NCBI RefSeq assembly: GCF_029433095.1
Contig: NZ_JARNTX010000006.1
Span: 1-64,000, forward strand
Source of the DNA: Hymenobacter sp. YC55
GTDB taxonomy: Bacteria > Bacteroidota > Bacteroidia > Cytophagales > Hymenobacteraceae
Length of the DNA stretch: 64,000 bases
Direction of reading: 5' to 3'
The notes beneath the pieces are model-generated. The model worked only from the letters and a program-made list of their open reading frames with translations, did not search any database and was not told the DNA's origin. This document shows, piece after piece, positions 27,424 to 36,347 of the stretch. The translations under genes and the position numbers were made by a program. Position 1 is the stretch's first letter; every line of letters starts with the position of its first letter.

Positions 27424-27684
27424 ATGGCAATGTATACCGGGTACCCCTTCCACTCCCGCCACCGCGGCATCGGGATTAGTGATGTGTATCACTCCCATCC
27501 GGCATGTCAGGTAGCCTCAAGCATTGCCTTGGAGTATCGATTGCCGGGTAATCCGCTCGGCTGGCCCGAGTGTTCGTATTGCGCTGTGCACTTCGCGCCA
27601 CGTTCTACTATCCGGCCGGTGCACACGCTGCGTATTGCTTCTTCCCTCGATTTAGATTCTAGTGATGAGGTTTCGCCCACGTAG
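27424..27684 (+). CDS. Small Cys/His protein (86 aa), function unknown
   Basis: No named family recognised. The protein has a spaced Cys/His set (VYHSHPAC, then WPECSYCAVH about 30 residues later) that could form one zinc site. The pattern (VYH..C, GNPLGW, C..C) recalls short treble-clef-like proteins common in Cytophagales (recollection, not checked). The ATG at 27424 or 27430 could be used. It stands alone on the plus strand and converges on the BLUF gene. Confidence 0.5.
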   Translation: MAMYTGYPFHSRHRGIGISDVYHSHPACQVASSIALEYRLPGNPLGWPECSYCAVHFAPRSTIRPVHTLRIASSLDLDSSDEVSPT

Positions 27685-27783
27685 CACTAGCAATAGAAAA
27701 TTGCTTCGCGACGTCTCCCTTACAGAGGGTACTAGCCTATTACTTGTCATTGGGTTGGGTCAATTTCAGCTACCATGGCGTGG

Positions 27784-28383
27784 TTAGCGGGACCGATATG
27801 TGCCCAAGTGTTGGAAGGCGTCGAGCAGCGTAAGCAGGTGCGGCTCGGTGATGGGCACCTGGGGTACGACGAGTTGCTGCTGACGGGCTTCGAGGTAGCT
27901 GATAAGCCAATACATCTCCAGCGGCGTGGAATGCACATACGCCATACGCCAGTCGGCAAACCAGCGTAGCGGGCCGGGTCCCCGACTAAGCGTGCGCACA
28001 TGCTGGTGCCGCTTGTCGTGTTGGATTTTGGCGTAGAGCGTCTGCACGGCTTCTTCGGACCCTTCCAGCACCTGCACGAAAAAGCCGTCGCTGTAGCAGA
28101 GCAGGCCTGTAATGTCGTGCTGCTGGTTGTAGGTCCGCGACTCGTCGAGCAAGTCGTTGAGTTGTGCCTCGTGGAAAGGGTAGCGGGCCTGGCTGCGATA
28201 CAGCACGTGGTACACTCGCTGCTCGGAGAGCGTCAGCAGCTGGACTAGGCTTAACTCACCTCGCACGTAGCGCTCCAAGTGCTCCTGCTCGTCGGGCCCG
28301 GGGGCCAAATATGTTTCCTCAGTTAGGGTGAGGGCCCAGGCCAAAGCCCGCCGGCGGTATGCTTCGTCTGGTTCTTGTTTCAT
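27784..28383 (-). CDS. BLUF-domain blue-light photoreceptor with short N-terminal helical domain
   Basis: Residues 56-150 form a BLUF domain that binds FAD and senses blue light. The key residues are all present with spacing identical to AppA: Tyr62, Asn86, Gln104, Trp145, Met147 (AppA Tyr21, Asn45, Gln63, Trp104, Met106). Motifs: YHVLYRSQA, HDITGLLCYSDGFFVQVLEG, WFADWRMAY. The first 50 residues (EQEHLERYVRGELSLVQLL) are a charged helix resembling VbhA-type antitoxin or similar short regulatory helices (weak resemblance). No enzymatic output domain is attached, so output probably goes through a partner or the N-terminal helix. The gene stands alone on the minus strand. Confidence 0.92.
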   Translation of the reverse strand: MKQEPDEAYRRRALAWALTLTEETYLAPGPDEQEHLERYVRGELSLVQLLTLSEQRVYHVLYRSQARYPFHEAQLNDLLDESRTYNQQHDITGLLCYSDGFFVQVLEGSEEAVQTLYAKIQHDKRHQHVRTLSRGPGPLRWFADWRMAYVHSTPLEMYWLISYLEARQQQLVVPQVPITEPHLLTLLDAFQHLGTYRSR

Positions 28384-28766
28384 AGGAGCTTGCTATACAA
28401 GCCTATACGGCCCTCTTGCCAACAGGGCGGCTACGGCCGAGCTACCGGCAGGCCAGGAGGGACAACGTGTGTACTCCTCCTGGCCCATAAAGCCCGAGCT
28501 TAAAAAGAAGGCAATTATACCCGCTCTGCAAAGAGCATCAGTTGCCCGCAGGTAGTGAAGGGGCACTATAGTCATAGCTCGTTTTGAGTTCAACAAACCC
28601 ATACTTCTCCGAAGAAACTGCCTAAATGTGGCGGTGTACACTAAAGCCACAGATGAAATGCTGTGCCTGGCAAATGTTGTGGACAAAGAGGCCGGTTGCT
28701 TGTCCTCGGAGAACAAGCGAAAGGCAAGAACACCCAAGAACCTGAGGCAACAAGTAAGCTCAGAGG
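28384..28766. other. Intergenic stretch with a short hairpin
   Basis: About 380 bases between the BLUF gene start and the stop of the SBBP-repeat gene (both minus strand). It holds a perfect 10-bp inverted repeat, GGCCAGGAGG (28451-28460) with its complement at 28476-28485, 15-base loop, no T tract. It may end the upstream transcript. No gene is supported. Confidence 0.45.
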
Positions 28767-31700
28767 CTAGTGAGCAACGAGCACCCGTACGGTCTGGCGC
28801 TGCCCATCAACCAGCAAAGAGCAAGTGTACAAGCCTGCGGGTAGCTTCTGGCTAGCCAAAGGCAATTCGTAGTACTGGCCTTTGTGCACGGTGCCTTCAT
28901 ACAAGGTAGCCACCTGCTGGCCTAGCTGATTGTAGAGCTGCACCTGTGCGGCCCCGTCCAGCACCGGGCGGAAGCTAATTTTGGCTGCGCCGGCCACTGG
29001 ATTTGGGTACACCGCCAACTCTTGCAGTTCCCTGCTCGGAGCCATAACCGTGAGCGGCGCACTGGCTATTACCGCGCTGCTGGTTGTTGGTGCTGTTGTC
29101 AGGGGCAGCGGGCCACCGCCGTTGTTTTGGCCGTACTGGAGCGTAGCGAAGTCGTAGCCGGTGTCAGGGCTTAGCGAGTAGCCGGTCACGTATACGTTGT
29201 TGCTCGCGTCTACCCTGATAGCCGCTGCTTCATCATAGCTGCCGGCTCCGTCGTAGTGGGCAGTCCAGCGTACTTCCCCGTTGCCGAGGGCTCCGTACTT
29301 GACGGTGGCGTAGTCGTTGGTGCCGTCGGCGTTGTACGAGAGCCCCGTTACATAGGCATTGCCAGCAACATCCACGGCCACTGCTTTGGCCTCGTCGTAG
29401 CTGTTGTCGGCTCCGTTGTAACAGGCCTGCCACAGCAGCTGCCCGTTGGCCAGCACGTGCGTGGCATAGTCGGCACCGGTGCTGCTGTAGGAGGTGCCTA
29501 CCACAACAGCATTGCCGTCGCGGCTCACCGCTAGGTCGGCCACCACATCATCGCCATTGCCAAGCCCATTGTAGCGGTAGTTCCACTGCGGCTGACCCGT
29601 ACTCGTTCGGTAGGCCGTCGTTCCCATGTCGTAGCCCGTACTGCTGCCTCCGTCAGAAGTGCCCGTCACCACAACACTAGTTTCCTGCATGCCGGCCAGC
29701 GCCAGCTTGGCTGCTTCGTCGTAGCCGTTGCCCGGGCCGTTATAGGTCTGTTGCCAGAGGAGCTGGCCACTAGGCGCATACTTGAGGGTGGCGTAGTCGC
29801 TTTGCGCATCGGAGTAGGTCGTGCCCGTCACGTACACATTACCAGCCAAGTCAACTACTAGGTCCGCTGCCAGGTCATAGCTGTTGGCCGGGCCATTGTA
29901 GCGCGTGGCCCAAAGCAGCTGGCCGTTGGTATTGTACTTGAGGGTGGCGTAGTCGTAGCTGCTGGTGCTGCCATTATCCGAAGAGCCGGTCACGTACACG
30001 TTGCCTATTCCATCGACCTCCACCTTGGCAGCTAAGTCATAGCCGTTGGCGGGCCCGTTATAGCGCATTACCCACAGTTGCTGGCCAGTAGACGAGTACT
30101 TGATGGTGGCGTAGTCGCTCTCGGTGGCACTGTAGGAAGTACCCGAGACGTACACGTTGCCCGCGGCATCGACTACCACGTTGGTAGGCAAGTCCTCGTT
30201 GTCAGCCGGGCCGTTGAAGCGCGCCTCCCATTGCTGCTGCCCGTTGGCATCATACTTCACCGTCGCGTAGTCGTAATTGCGCCCGTTGTAGGCGTAGCCC
30301 GTCACGTACACGTTACCCGCCGCATCGGTTGCTACATACTTGGCTACTTCGGCACTGCTGCCCGTGCCTTTGAAGCGGGCTGCCCACCCCTCCTGTACGC
30401 TGTTCTGCGCATACGTGACGGTTGTGTTGCCGCTTCCCACGTACACGTTACCGGTTATATCCAGCCCAATAGTGGTGGGCACATCATTGCTGTTGTTGGG
30501 GCCATTGTAGCCTATTTGCCACTGCTGCTGCCCGGCAGACGTGTATTTAACAGTGCTAAAGTCGTTGTCTCCTCTGCTACTAGCCGAGCGGCCGGTTACG
30601 TACACGTTGCCGGCCCGGTCGAGTACAAGTGCCGTTGCGGCATCTGCGCCGTTGGCAGAACCATTCGCGCGAGCCACCCACAGCTGCTGGCCCGTGGCTC
30701 CATCGTAGCGGACCGTGGCAAAGTCTTGGTTGGTGTTGTCTCCTTGCGAGCTGCCCGTCACAACTACGTTAGCCTCGGCATCAAAGCTGAGGGCCGTTGC
30801 GACATCGCTGGCATGGGCTGGGCCGTCGTAATTTGCTTCCCAAAGCCGCTGACCGCTGGCGCCCGCATACTTCACAGTCGCGTAGTTGTTTGCCGCCGTG
30901 CCGGTAGTCAGCACATTGCCGGCGGCATCCACCCGTAGATCGTTGATGTCGCTGGTGCTTTGCACCGTCCACTGGAGTTGACCGCTGACCCCCGCGTACT
31001 TTTTGATGGTATAATTGCCGTACAGGCACACCCCCCCGCTAGCATCCGCGGCCAGCCGCTGGGTGTCGCCTAGCTCAGTCTCTGGTCGCATCACCGACCA
31101 AAGCTGCTGCCCCGAGGGCGAATACTTCATCGTAACGCGCTGAAAAACAAACGTAGTAAAATCCGAACTCCAACTTCCCTCCACGTATGCGTTGCCAGCT
31201 GCGTCAACGGCCAAGTCTAGTATCGACGACACCCGGGCTCCCTGCATGTTCTGGATCCAGGCTAGGTCCCCAAGAGGCGTGTACTTGAGGGTAAGAAAGC
31301 CAGCGAAGGCGCGCGCGACACGCCGATCATAGGTACTCGTTGAACCCGTCACGATAACGTTACCAGCGGCATCCACAGCCAACGCCACGGGTCGGTCGTC
31401 GCTAGAAGTACCGAGCGATAAGTTGTAGTTGTCGTAGCTCCGTTCCCAAAGTCGCTGACCGCTGGGCGAATACTTTACAACCAGAAAATCGGTATTGGCG
31501 GAAGGTCCGGTTGTGGGCCCAGAAGTCGACCCAAACAAGCCGGTCAAGTACGTGTTGCCGGTCCCGTCCACCACCCGATCAACCAAGCTAAAGTAAAACC
31601 CTGGGGCAGGTTGATAATTAATAACGGCAACTCCGGCTTGGGTGACGGCTTCGGTAGTGACCGTGCGGGCCTGATCTTGGCGTTGGCTGGGACGGGAAGC

Positions 31701-31895
31701 GCCAGGCTGGGTTAACGGCAAGCGTTTCGTTGGCCTTACTTCTAGTGGATAAGCAGTATGTCGTAGCACTGGCGCACCCGCGGGTACCGCGAGCTGCAAG
31801 GATTGAGGCGTGCGAGCGGGCGCCACTTGGGCCTGCGTGGTGGACCCGCAAAGCCAGCCGGCCACGAGTAGTAAGGAGGTAAAGGATAGTTTCAT
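28767..31895 (-). CDS. SBBP/beta-propeller-repeat protein with type IX secretion sorting domain
   Basis: Large secreted or surface protein of unknown role. A signal peptide (MKLSFTSLLLVAGWLCGSTT) supports the start at 31895; the frame opens 14 codons earlier. The body is a long tandem array of about 50-residue units such as VDAAGNVYVTGYAYNGRNYD followed by YATVKYDANGQQQWEARFNG (SBBP type). At least a dozen are readable and they would fold into one or more beta-propellers. The last 90 residues are a type IX secretion C-terminal signal (LAVYPNPVAGAAKISF; LPAGLYTCSLLVDGQ). The 1042-residue length varies with repeat number in such proteins. No operon partner. Confidence 0.88.
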   Translation of the reverse strand: MKLSFTSLLLVAGWLCGSTTQAQVAPARTPQSLQLAVPAGAPVLRHTAYPLEVRPTKRLPLTQPGASRPSQRQDQARTVTTEAVTQAGVAVINYQPAPGFYFSLVDRVVDGTGNTYLTGLFGSTSGPTTGPSANTDFLVVKYSPSGQRLWERSYDNYNLSLGTSSDDRPVALAVDAAGNVIVTGSTSTYDRRVARAFAGFLTLKYTPLGDLAWIQNMQGARVSSILDLAVDAAGNAYVEGSWSSDFTTFVFQRVTMKYSPSGQQLWSVMRPETELGDTQRLAADASGGVCLYGNYTIKKYAGVSGQLQWTVQSTSDINDLRVDAAGNVLTTGTAANNYATVKYAGASGQRLWEANYDGPAHASDVATALSFDAEANVVVTGSSQGDNTNQDFATVRYDGATGQQLWVARANGSANGADAATALVLDRAGNVYVTGRSASSRGDNDFSTVKYTSAGQQQWQIGYNGPNNSNDVPTTIGLDITGNVYVGSGNTTVTYAQNSVQEGWAARFKGTGSSAEVAKYVATDAAGNVYVTGYAYNGRNYDYATVKYDANGQQQWEARFNGPADNEDLPTNVVVDAAGNVYVSGTSYSATESDYATIKYSSTGQQLWVMRYNGPANGYDLAAKVEVDGIGNVYVTGSSDNGSTSSYDYATLKYNTNGQLLWATRYNGPANSYDLAADLVVDLAGNVYVTGTTYSDAQSDYATLKYAPSGQLLWQQTYNGPGNGYDEAAKLALAGMQETSVVVTGTSDGGSSTGYDMGTTAYRTSTGQPQWNYRYNGLGNGDDVVADLAVSRDGNAVVVGTSYSSTGADYATHVLANGQLLWQACYNGADNSYDEAKAVAVDVAGNAYVTGLSYNADGTNDYATVKYGALGNGEVRWTAHYDGAGSYDEAAAIRVDASNNVYVTGYSLSPDTGYDFATLQYGQNNGGGPLPLTTAPTTSSAVIASAPLTVMAPSRELQELAVYPNPVAGAAKISFRPVLDGAAQVQLYNQLGQQVATLYEGTVHKGQYYELPLASQKLPAGLYTCSLLVDGQRQTVRVLVAH

Positions 31896-32439
31896 AGCAA
31901 AAAGGAAAGAAGGTGAAGATCGAGGAGTACAAAACACGCGAGGCCGGATTACTAACCGCGTGGGTGATGGGGGCTAACGTCCTGGTAATGAAATAGCCTA
32001 TGGTAAGTAGCCAGCAACTTAAGGAACTCTCTACGGGGTCATGGTAGCCGAGCCAGTATATCAAATATCTGGCATGTATGGATTGTCTACAACTCTTAAC
32101 TCTACTGTAGTTGCAGTATAATTTGGGGGTTATTGCAAGGAGCCAGTGCCCCCTATTTATTGCTATGCATGCTCTCCCCTGCCCTTAGGACTGAGGTTAA
32201 CTAAAGACAACGTCGAATTGCGCCAGTTCCGCACCGATTATCTCCAGCAGCTACCCTAATCCGACTGTGGACTTCGCCTAGGCGTGCCTAACCAAGCTAG
32301 CCATCTTGGTTTTGATGCTGCAAGTCATCCTGCCCGACGGAGGACTGGCCGAGGTGGAAGTGGTCATGCACACCGTATTTGCGCTGCCGACCGCAATTGT
32401 CCGTTTCAGAAAACAACGCTTGGAAGATATCTACGCTAA
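31896..32439. other. Gene-free stretch upstream of the SBBP-repeat gene
   Basis: About 540 bases. Near 32283-32452 a plus-strand frame reads KLAILVLMLQVILPDGGLAE and ends in RLEDIYANKRL. It has no start, no family match and stops on both sides, so it may be a gene remnant. The AT-richer part near 32060-32170 is the likely promoter region of the SBBP-repeat gene. Nothing else was recognised. Confidence 0.35.
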
Positions 32440-32475
32440 TAAGAGGCTGGCTAGGCGTGGCTAGCCAGCCTCTTA
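32440..32475 (-). terminator. Perfect hairpin terminator of the xylan locus
   Basis: Two 15-base arms (32440-32454 and 32461-32475) are perfect complements around a 6-base loop, and the stem includes the TAA stop of the GH67-kinase gene. It closes the long minus-strand gene series. The T tract behind it is short (TTAGCG). Confidence 0.75.
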
Positions 32476-35196
32476 TGAATTGAGCGGTAGCTCAATGGTA
32501 AACGTCGTACCCTGCCCTTCCGCACTCGTGAAATGAATGTGGCCTTGGTGCAGTTCGACAATAGTTTTGATGATAGACATGCCCAAGCCCGTGCTACGTT
32601 CCCCCCGCAAACCGGGCCGCCGGGCGCTGGTGAACTTCTCGAACAGACCGGCCTGCAGCGCCTCCGGGATGCCGATGCCCGTGTCCGCTACCTGCACTAT
32701 TGCCTGGTCTTCCGATGCCCACACGCGTACCGTAATCGTGCCCCCATCGGGCGTAAACTTGAGGGCATTGCCGAGCAAGTTGTTGACAACCTGCATAAAC
32801 TTGTTTTGGTCCAGGGTCACGTACAGGGGCGCTTCAGCTGGCTCGAAAACAAAACGCTTGCCCAAATACTGGGTTGAACTCTGGTATTGCTCGAGCACCA
32901 ACCGCAGCTTTTCCACCAAGTCCACTCGCTCGCGCTTAAGCTCCACATTCACGGAGTCCAGAAATTCCTGATCGATGAAGTCGCGGATCAGGTTGACACT
33001 ATCGCGGCACAATACGCGCATGTGCTCGATCATGCCCGTGAGTTCGGGGTTTGCCAGTGGGGCAACGGCCTGATGAAAATAGTCGCTCATTTGCTGCAGC
33101 ACCGTGAACGGCCCAGCCAAATCATGCGAGAGTATTTCCAGGGTCGTGTTCTTCTTGGAATTGTATTTGTCGGCGTGCCAGAGCATGATTTTGGTGGCTG
33201 TAATGTCCTCAATCATGCCCCCGATTTGCGTTTGGCTGTCCGCACCCACCAGCCGGTGAGGCGTGACGCACAAATGCTGGTCTGAACCCGCAGGCGTGCG
33301 CAGGCGTAATTCGAAAGGCTCCTGCAACTGACCCGCGCCCCAGCGCCGCCAGCAGTCGACCACGTGCTCGTAGTCGTCGTAGTGCAGGGTTAGCTCATCC
33401 CAGAGCGTGCGGCCGCTTTTCATCTTGAAGTCCCAAGGCAAGTGGTGAAACCACAGCAGGTACTCGTCGGGGCAGGTAGCGGGGTTGTTAAACTGTGTGG
33501 CCAGCGGCTCGTAGTACTGGCTCACGGCGTTGCTACCCGCAGTGGTACGGTCGAAGCCCACCCCTTTGGCATCGGCCTGATGGTAGTAAGGCGGAGTCCA
33601 GTCGGCACGCATCTTGGGCGGTGCCCACCAGGGGCCGGGACCATAGTGGTCGTGGGTAGCCGACATAATGTGGTGCAGGCCTAGGGGCATAGAATAGTTC
33701 ACGACGGCTTCCCGGCTGTCCAGCATCAGCTGCGTTATCGGCGCCAGAAAGTTGGTAATCCATTCGGGGGCCGTGGTGGCGCTGGCCGCCGAGCCGGTAG
33801 CTCCGGCAAAAGTCAGTTTCAACCACTCGTCGGCAATCTGGGCGCTTTTCATCTGGTTGTTCCAGGCCAGCCGACCAAAGGCGTACCAATTGGCTTGGCC
33901 GAAGTACTGGCCGGTCCAGTTCCTGTCTAGGCCTGTGTTGGCAACGCCGGCCATGGCCGTGTGCTTTTGCGGGTATACGCTACCATCGGTGCAGCGGGCC
34001 ACCGTGCTGCCGGGGCCCGCTTGGTAGGTGTCACTACCTAGGCACTCCTCCCACATGGTCGAGAGAAAGGCTAGGTCAATAGAGTGGCCTAGGTACTCCT
34101 GCGTAATCTGAAACTCAGGCATCACAGAGGTCTTTTTCAGCGCCCCAAAGAGCGGGCTAAACGGCTCGCGGGGCTGAAAATCGACGGGCCCGTTTTTCAC
34201 CTGCACAATCACGTTGTCGCGGAATTTGCCATCGAGGGGCACAAACTCATTGTAAGCTTGCTTGGCGCGGTCTTTATCGTTGGGGCTGTACACGAAGGCC
34301 CGCCACATCACCAAGCCGCCGTAGGGCCGCACGGCCTCGGCCAGCATATTGGCGCCGTCGGCGTGGGTGCGGCCGTAGTCCTGCGGGCCGGGCTGGCCTT
34401 CACTGCTGGCTTTCACCAGGAAGCCGCCGAAGTCTGGAATCTGTTGGTAAATCTCCTTTGCCTTCGCCTGCCACCACTTCCTGACGGCTGGGTCCAGTGG
34501 GTCAGCCGTTTTTAGGCCACCCAGCAGGACTGGCGACGAAAACTTTACCGCTAAATAGGTCTTCACGCCATACGGCCGCAGCACGTCGGCAATAGCTTTC
34601 GTGCGGCCTAGGTATTCAGCCGATAAAATCAGCGGCGAGGCGTTTACATTGTTGATAACGGCACCGTTGATGCCCACCGAGGCGTTGGCACGGGCGTATT
34701 CCTGCCACAGGGTTTTGTCGCGGCTGGTCGTTACAAACGAACTGTCTTTGCGCCAGAAGATGGATTTACCGGCGTAGCCGCGCTCTACCGACCCATCGGG
34801 GTTATCCCAATGGTTGAGCAGACGGTACTCGTAAGAAGGGTTGGAGAGGCCATCTTGCGCGGCCTGGCCGGTTTGCTGGCGCCGCAGCAGCTCAAACACT
34901 CCGTATAGAATTCCCCGCTCGGTAGTGGCCTGCACGCCCTGCGCGCTCAGGCGAAACCCGTCGTGTTTGATAGCCTTGTCCTTCTTAAGGCTTAGCGTTA
35001 CGGTGGCGCCGGCGTTGCCATGCCAGTTTTGCTGAAGCTCGCGCTTGGCGGTAGCAAGCAAAACCGAGTTAGTAGCAGGCGCAACCACCGTGACCGGCGT
35101 GGCCGCGTGCGGACGCAGCCAGAGTTGGTGGCCGTCTTCGGCCTTCAGGCCTAAGGCTGCGCCTGTCAGCAGGATGCTAAGAAGGATTCGTTTCAT
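32473..35196 (-). CDS. Chimeric reading frame: GH67 alpha-glucuronidase fused to PAS-histidine kinase
   Basis: Residues 1-20 are a signal peptide. Residues about 25-604 are a GH67 xylan alpha-1,2-glucuronidase. Glu266 (KASSEGQPGP), Asp339 (GPVDFQ) and Glu367 (QITQEYLG) match the catalytic acid and two bases of Cellvibrio GlcA67A with identical spacing (73 and 28). At H605-Y606 (near base 33380) the enzyme stops short, lacking roughly the last 100 residues of the family. The frame continues in the second half of a PAS domain (DDYEHVVDCWRRW; FELRLRTPAG; GGMIEDITATK). Then come HisKA (ILSHDLAGPF, His691), N box (NNLLGNALKF), DTGIGIP and GLGMSI of a full HATPase, to residue 907. There is no membrane segment, so an exported kinase without ATP makes little sense. 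Deletion chimera or assembly misjoin are both possible. Confidence 0.85.
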   Translation of the reverse strand: MKRILLSILLTGAALGLKAEDGHQLWLRPHAATPVTVVAPATNSVLLATAKRELQQNWHGNAGATVTLSLKKDKAIKHDGFRLSAQGVQATTERGILYGVFELLRRQQTGQAAQDGLSNPSYEYRLLNHWDNPDGSVERGYAGKSIFWRKDSSFVTTSRDKTLWQEYARANASVGINGAVINNVNASPLILSAEYLGRTKAIADVLRPYGVKTYLAVKFSSPVLLGGLKTADPLDPAVRKWWQAKAKEIYQQIPDFGGFLVKASSEGQPGPQDYGRTHADGANMLAEAVRPYGGLVMWRAFVYSPNDKDRAKQAYNEFVPLDGKFRDNVIVQVKNGPVDFQPREPFSPLFGALKKTSVMPEFQITQEYLGHSIDLAFLSTMWEECLGSDTYQAGPGSTVARCTDGSVYPQKHTAMAGVANTGLDRNWTGQYFGQANWYAFGRLAWNNQMKSAQIADEWLKLTFAGATGSAASATTAPEWITNFLAPITQLMLDSREAVVNYSMPLGLHHIMSATHDHYGPGPWWAPPKMRADWTPPYYHQADAKGVGFDRTTAGSNAVSQYYEPLATQFNNPATCPDEYLLWFHHLPWDFKMKSGRTLWDELTLHYDDYEHVVDCWRRWGAGQLQEPFELRLRTPAGSDQHLCVTPHRLVGADSQTQIGGMIEDITATKIMLWHADKYNSKKNTTLEILSHDLAGPFTVLQQMSDYFHQAVAPLANPELTGMIEHMRVLCRDSVNLIRDFIDQEFLDSVNVELKRERVDLVEKLRLVLEQYQSSTQYLGKRFVFEPAEAPLYVTLDQNKFMQVVNNLLGNALKFTPDGGTITVRVWASEDQAIVQVADTGIGIPEALQAGLFEKFTSARRPGLRGERSTGLGMSIIKTIVELHQGHIHFTSAEGQGTTFTIELPLNS

Positions 35197-35343
35197 GTTG
35201 AGGCTTTCCTTATTTCATTCTTGTCAACCCAACCTCCTAGGTATTTCCTGGCATCCATGCCGTAGCAAAGACACTTGGATGGGGGCATGGGCTGTTCGAT
35301 AATGGTTGCGCGCATGACTGCGCAAGCGCGTAAGCAACAGGCG

Positions 35344-36300
35344 CTACTTTACCGGCGCTACCCCCTTGGTCGTCTGCACTATTTTCTGGATGGTACCGTC
35401 GGCGTTGTAGTGCAGGTCGTCCACGCAGATGGAGCGGCGGTAGCTGCCGCCGGTGGGCAACGAGCCGTTGTGGTAGAAGAAGTAGCTCTTGCCCTTGTAG
35501 TCTATAATGCCGGGGTGGGTGGTGAAGCTGTTCGGCACGTTTTCCTGGATGATGCCGCGGTAGGTCCAGGGGCCGGTGGCGCTCGGGGCCGTGCAGTACT
35601 CTATCATTTCGGGTTTGGTGCCGGCGGAGGCGTACACGAGGTAGTAGAGCTTTTTGCGCTTGTACACCCAGGGGCCTTCGATGTAGTTCTTGATATTCAG
35701 CACCGTGATGGGGCCAGCCAGCTCCGTCAGGTTGTCCTTGAGCTTCACCCAGCGGCAGCTTAGGTTGCCCCAGTACAGGTAGGCCTGCTTGTCATCGTCG
35801 ATGAACACGGTGGGGTCGATGTCGTCCCAGGCGTGCGGCTTGTCCTTGGTCATCTCGTTGACAATAAGCGCCTTGCCGATGGCATCCTTAAACGGTCCCG
35901 TAGGGCGGTCCGACACGGCCACGCCGATGGCCGCGCCGCCCTGGCTATTGTCGTCCTTCTTGTGAAAGGTGGCCACAAACCAGTAGAACTTGCCCTTGTG
36001 ATACACGCACTGCGACGCGTAGGCATCGCCAGTGGCCCAGGAGAAAGTACGGGGCGAAAGGCGCGTGCCGTAGTCTTTCCAGTGCACCATGTCGGTGGTG
36101 GAGTAGATGCGCCAGTCGGGCATTTTGTAGTTCGTTTCCTTCACCGAGGCCGTGTCGTGGCCGGTGTACAGAAACAGCGTGTCGCGGTACACCAGCGGCG
36201 CCGGGTCGGCTGTGAACACGTCTCGAATAATCGGGTTTTGCGCCTGCGCAGGCAGATAAGCTCCGAGGGCCAGCAGGGCGACGAGCAAGGTATTTTTCAT
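35344..36300 (-). CDS. GH43 family glycosidase (arabinofuranosidase/xylosidase type)
   Basis: Five-bladed beta-propeller hydrolase acting on arabinoxylan side chains or xylo-oligosaccharides. A signal peptide (LLVALLALGAYLPAQAQ) is present. The three catalytic carboxylates are recognisable: base Asp in FTADPAPLVY, pKa-modulating Asp in WDDIDPTVFIDDD and acid Glu in NYIEGPWVYKR. Length 318 means a single domain without a carbohydrate-binding module. It lies 47 bases behind GH95 and 147 before the GH67 chimera. Arabinosidase versus xylosidase activity cannot be decided. Confidence 0.93.
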   Translation of the reverse strand: MKNTLLVALLALGAYLPAQAQNPIIRDVFTADPAPLVYRDTLFLYTGHDTASVKETNYKMPDWRIYSTTDMVHWKDYGTRLSPRTFSWATGDAYASQCVYHKGKFYWFVATFHKKDDNSQGGAAIGVAVSDRPTGPFKDAIGKALIVNEMTKDKPHAWDDIDPTVFIDDDKQAYLYWGNLSCRWVKLKDNLTELAGPITVLNIKNYIEGPWVYKRKKLYYLVYASAGTKPEMIEYCTAPSATGPWTYRGIIQENVPNSFTTHPGIIDYKGKSYFFYHNGSLPTGGSYRRSICVDDLHYNADGTIQKIVQTTKGVAPVK

Positions 36301-36347
36301 AGGGCTAGGTTGTAGCTAGGGAGGCGGGGTAGGAAAGAGCCGCCGAG

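Noticed and set aside
28393..28737. 114-codon minus-strand frame between BLUF and SBBP genes
   Set aside because: Low-complexity mix of Ser/Arg/Leu, contains the intergenic hairpin, no family resemblance.
30078..30938. 286-codon plus-strand frame opposite the SBBP-repeat gene
   Set aside because: Its periodicity mirrors the repeats on the coding strand; no start context or family.
32283..32452. Possible response-regulator remnant (VILPDGG) near the kinase part of the chimera
   Set aside because: No phospho-acceptor context, no start and no alignable second motif; listed only as unexplained sequence.
32000..35300. Insertion sequence as cause of the GH67-kinase fusion
   Set aside because: No transposase frame, terminal inverted repeats or target duplication seen around the junction.
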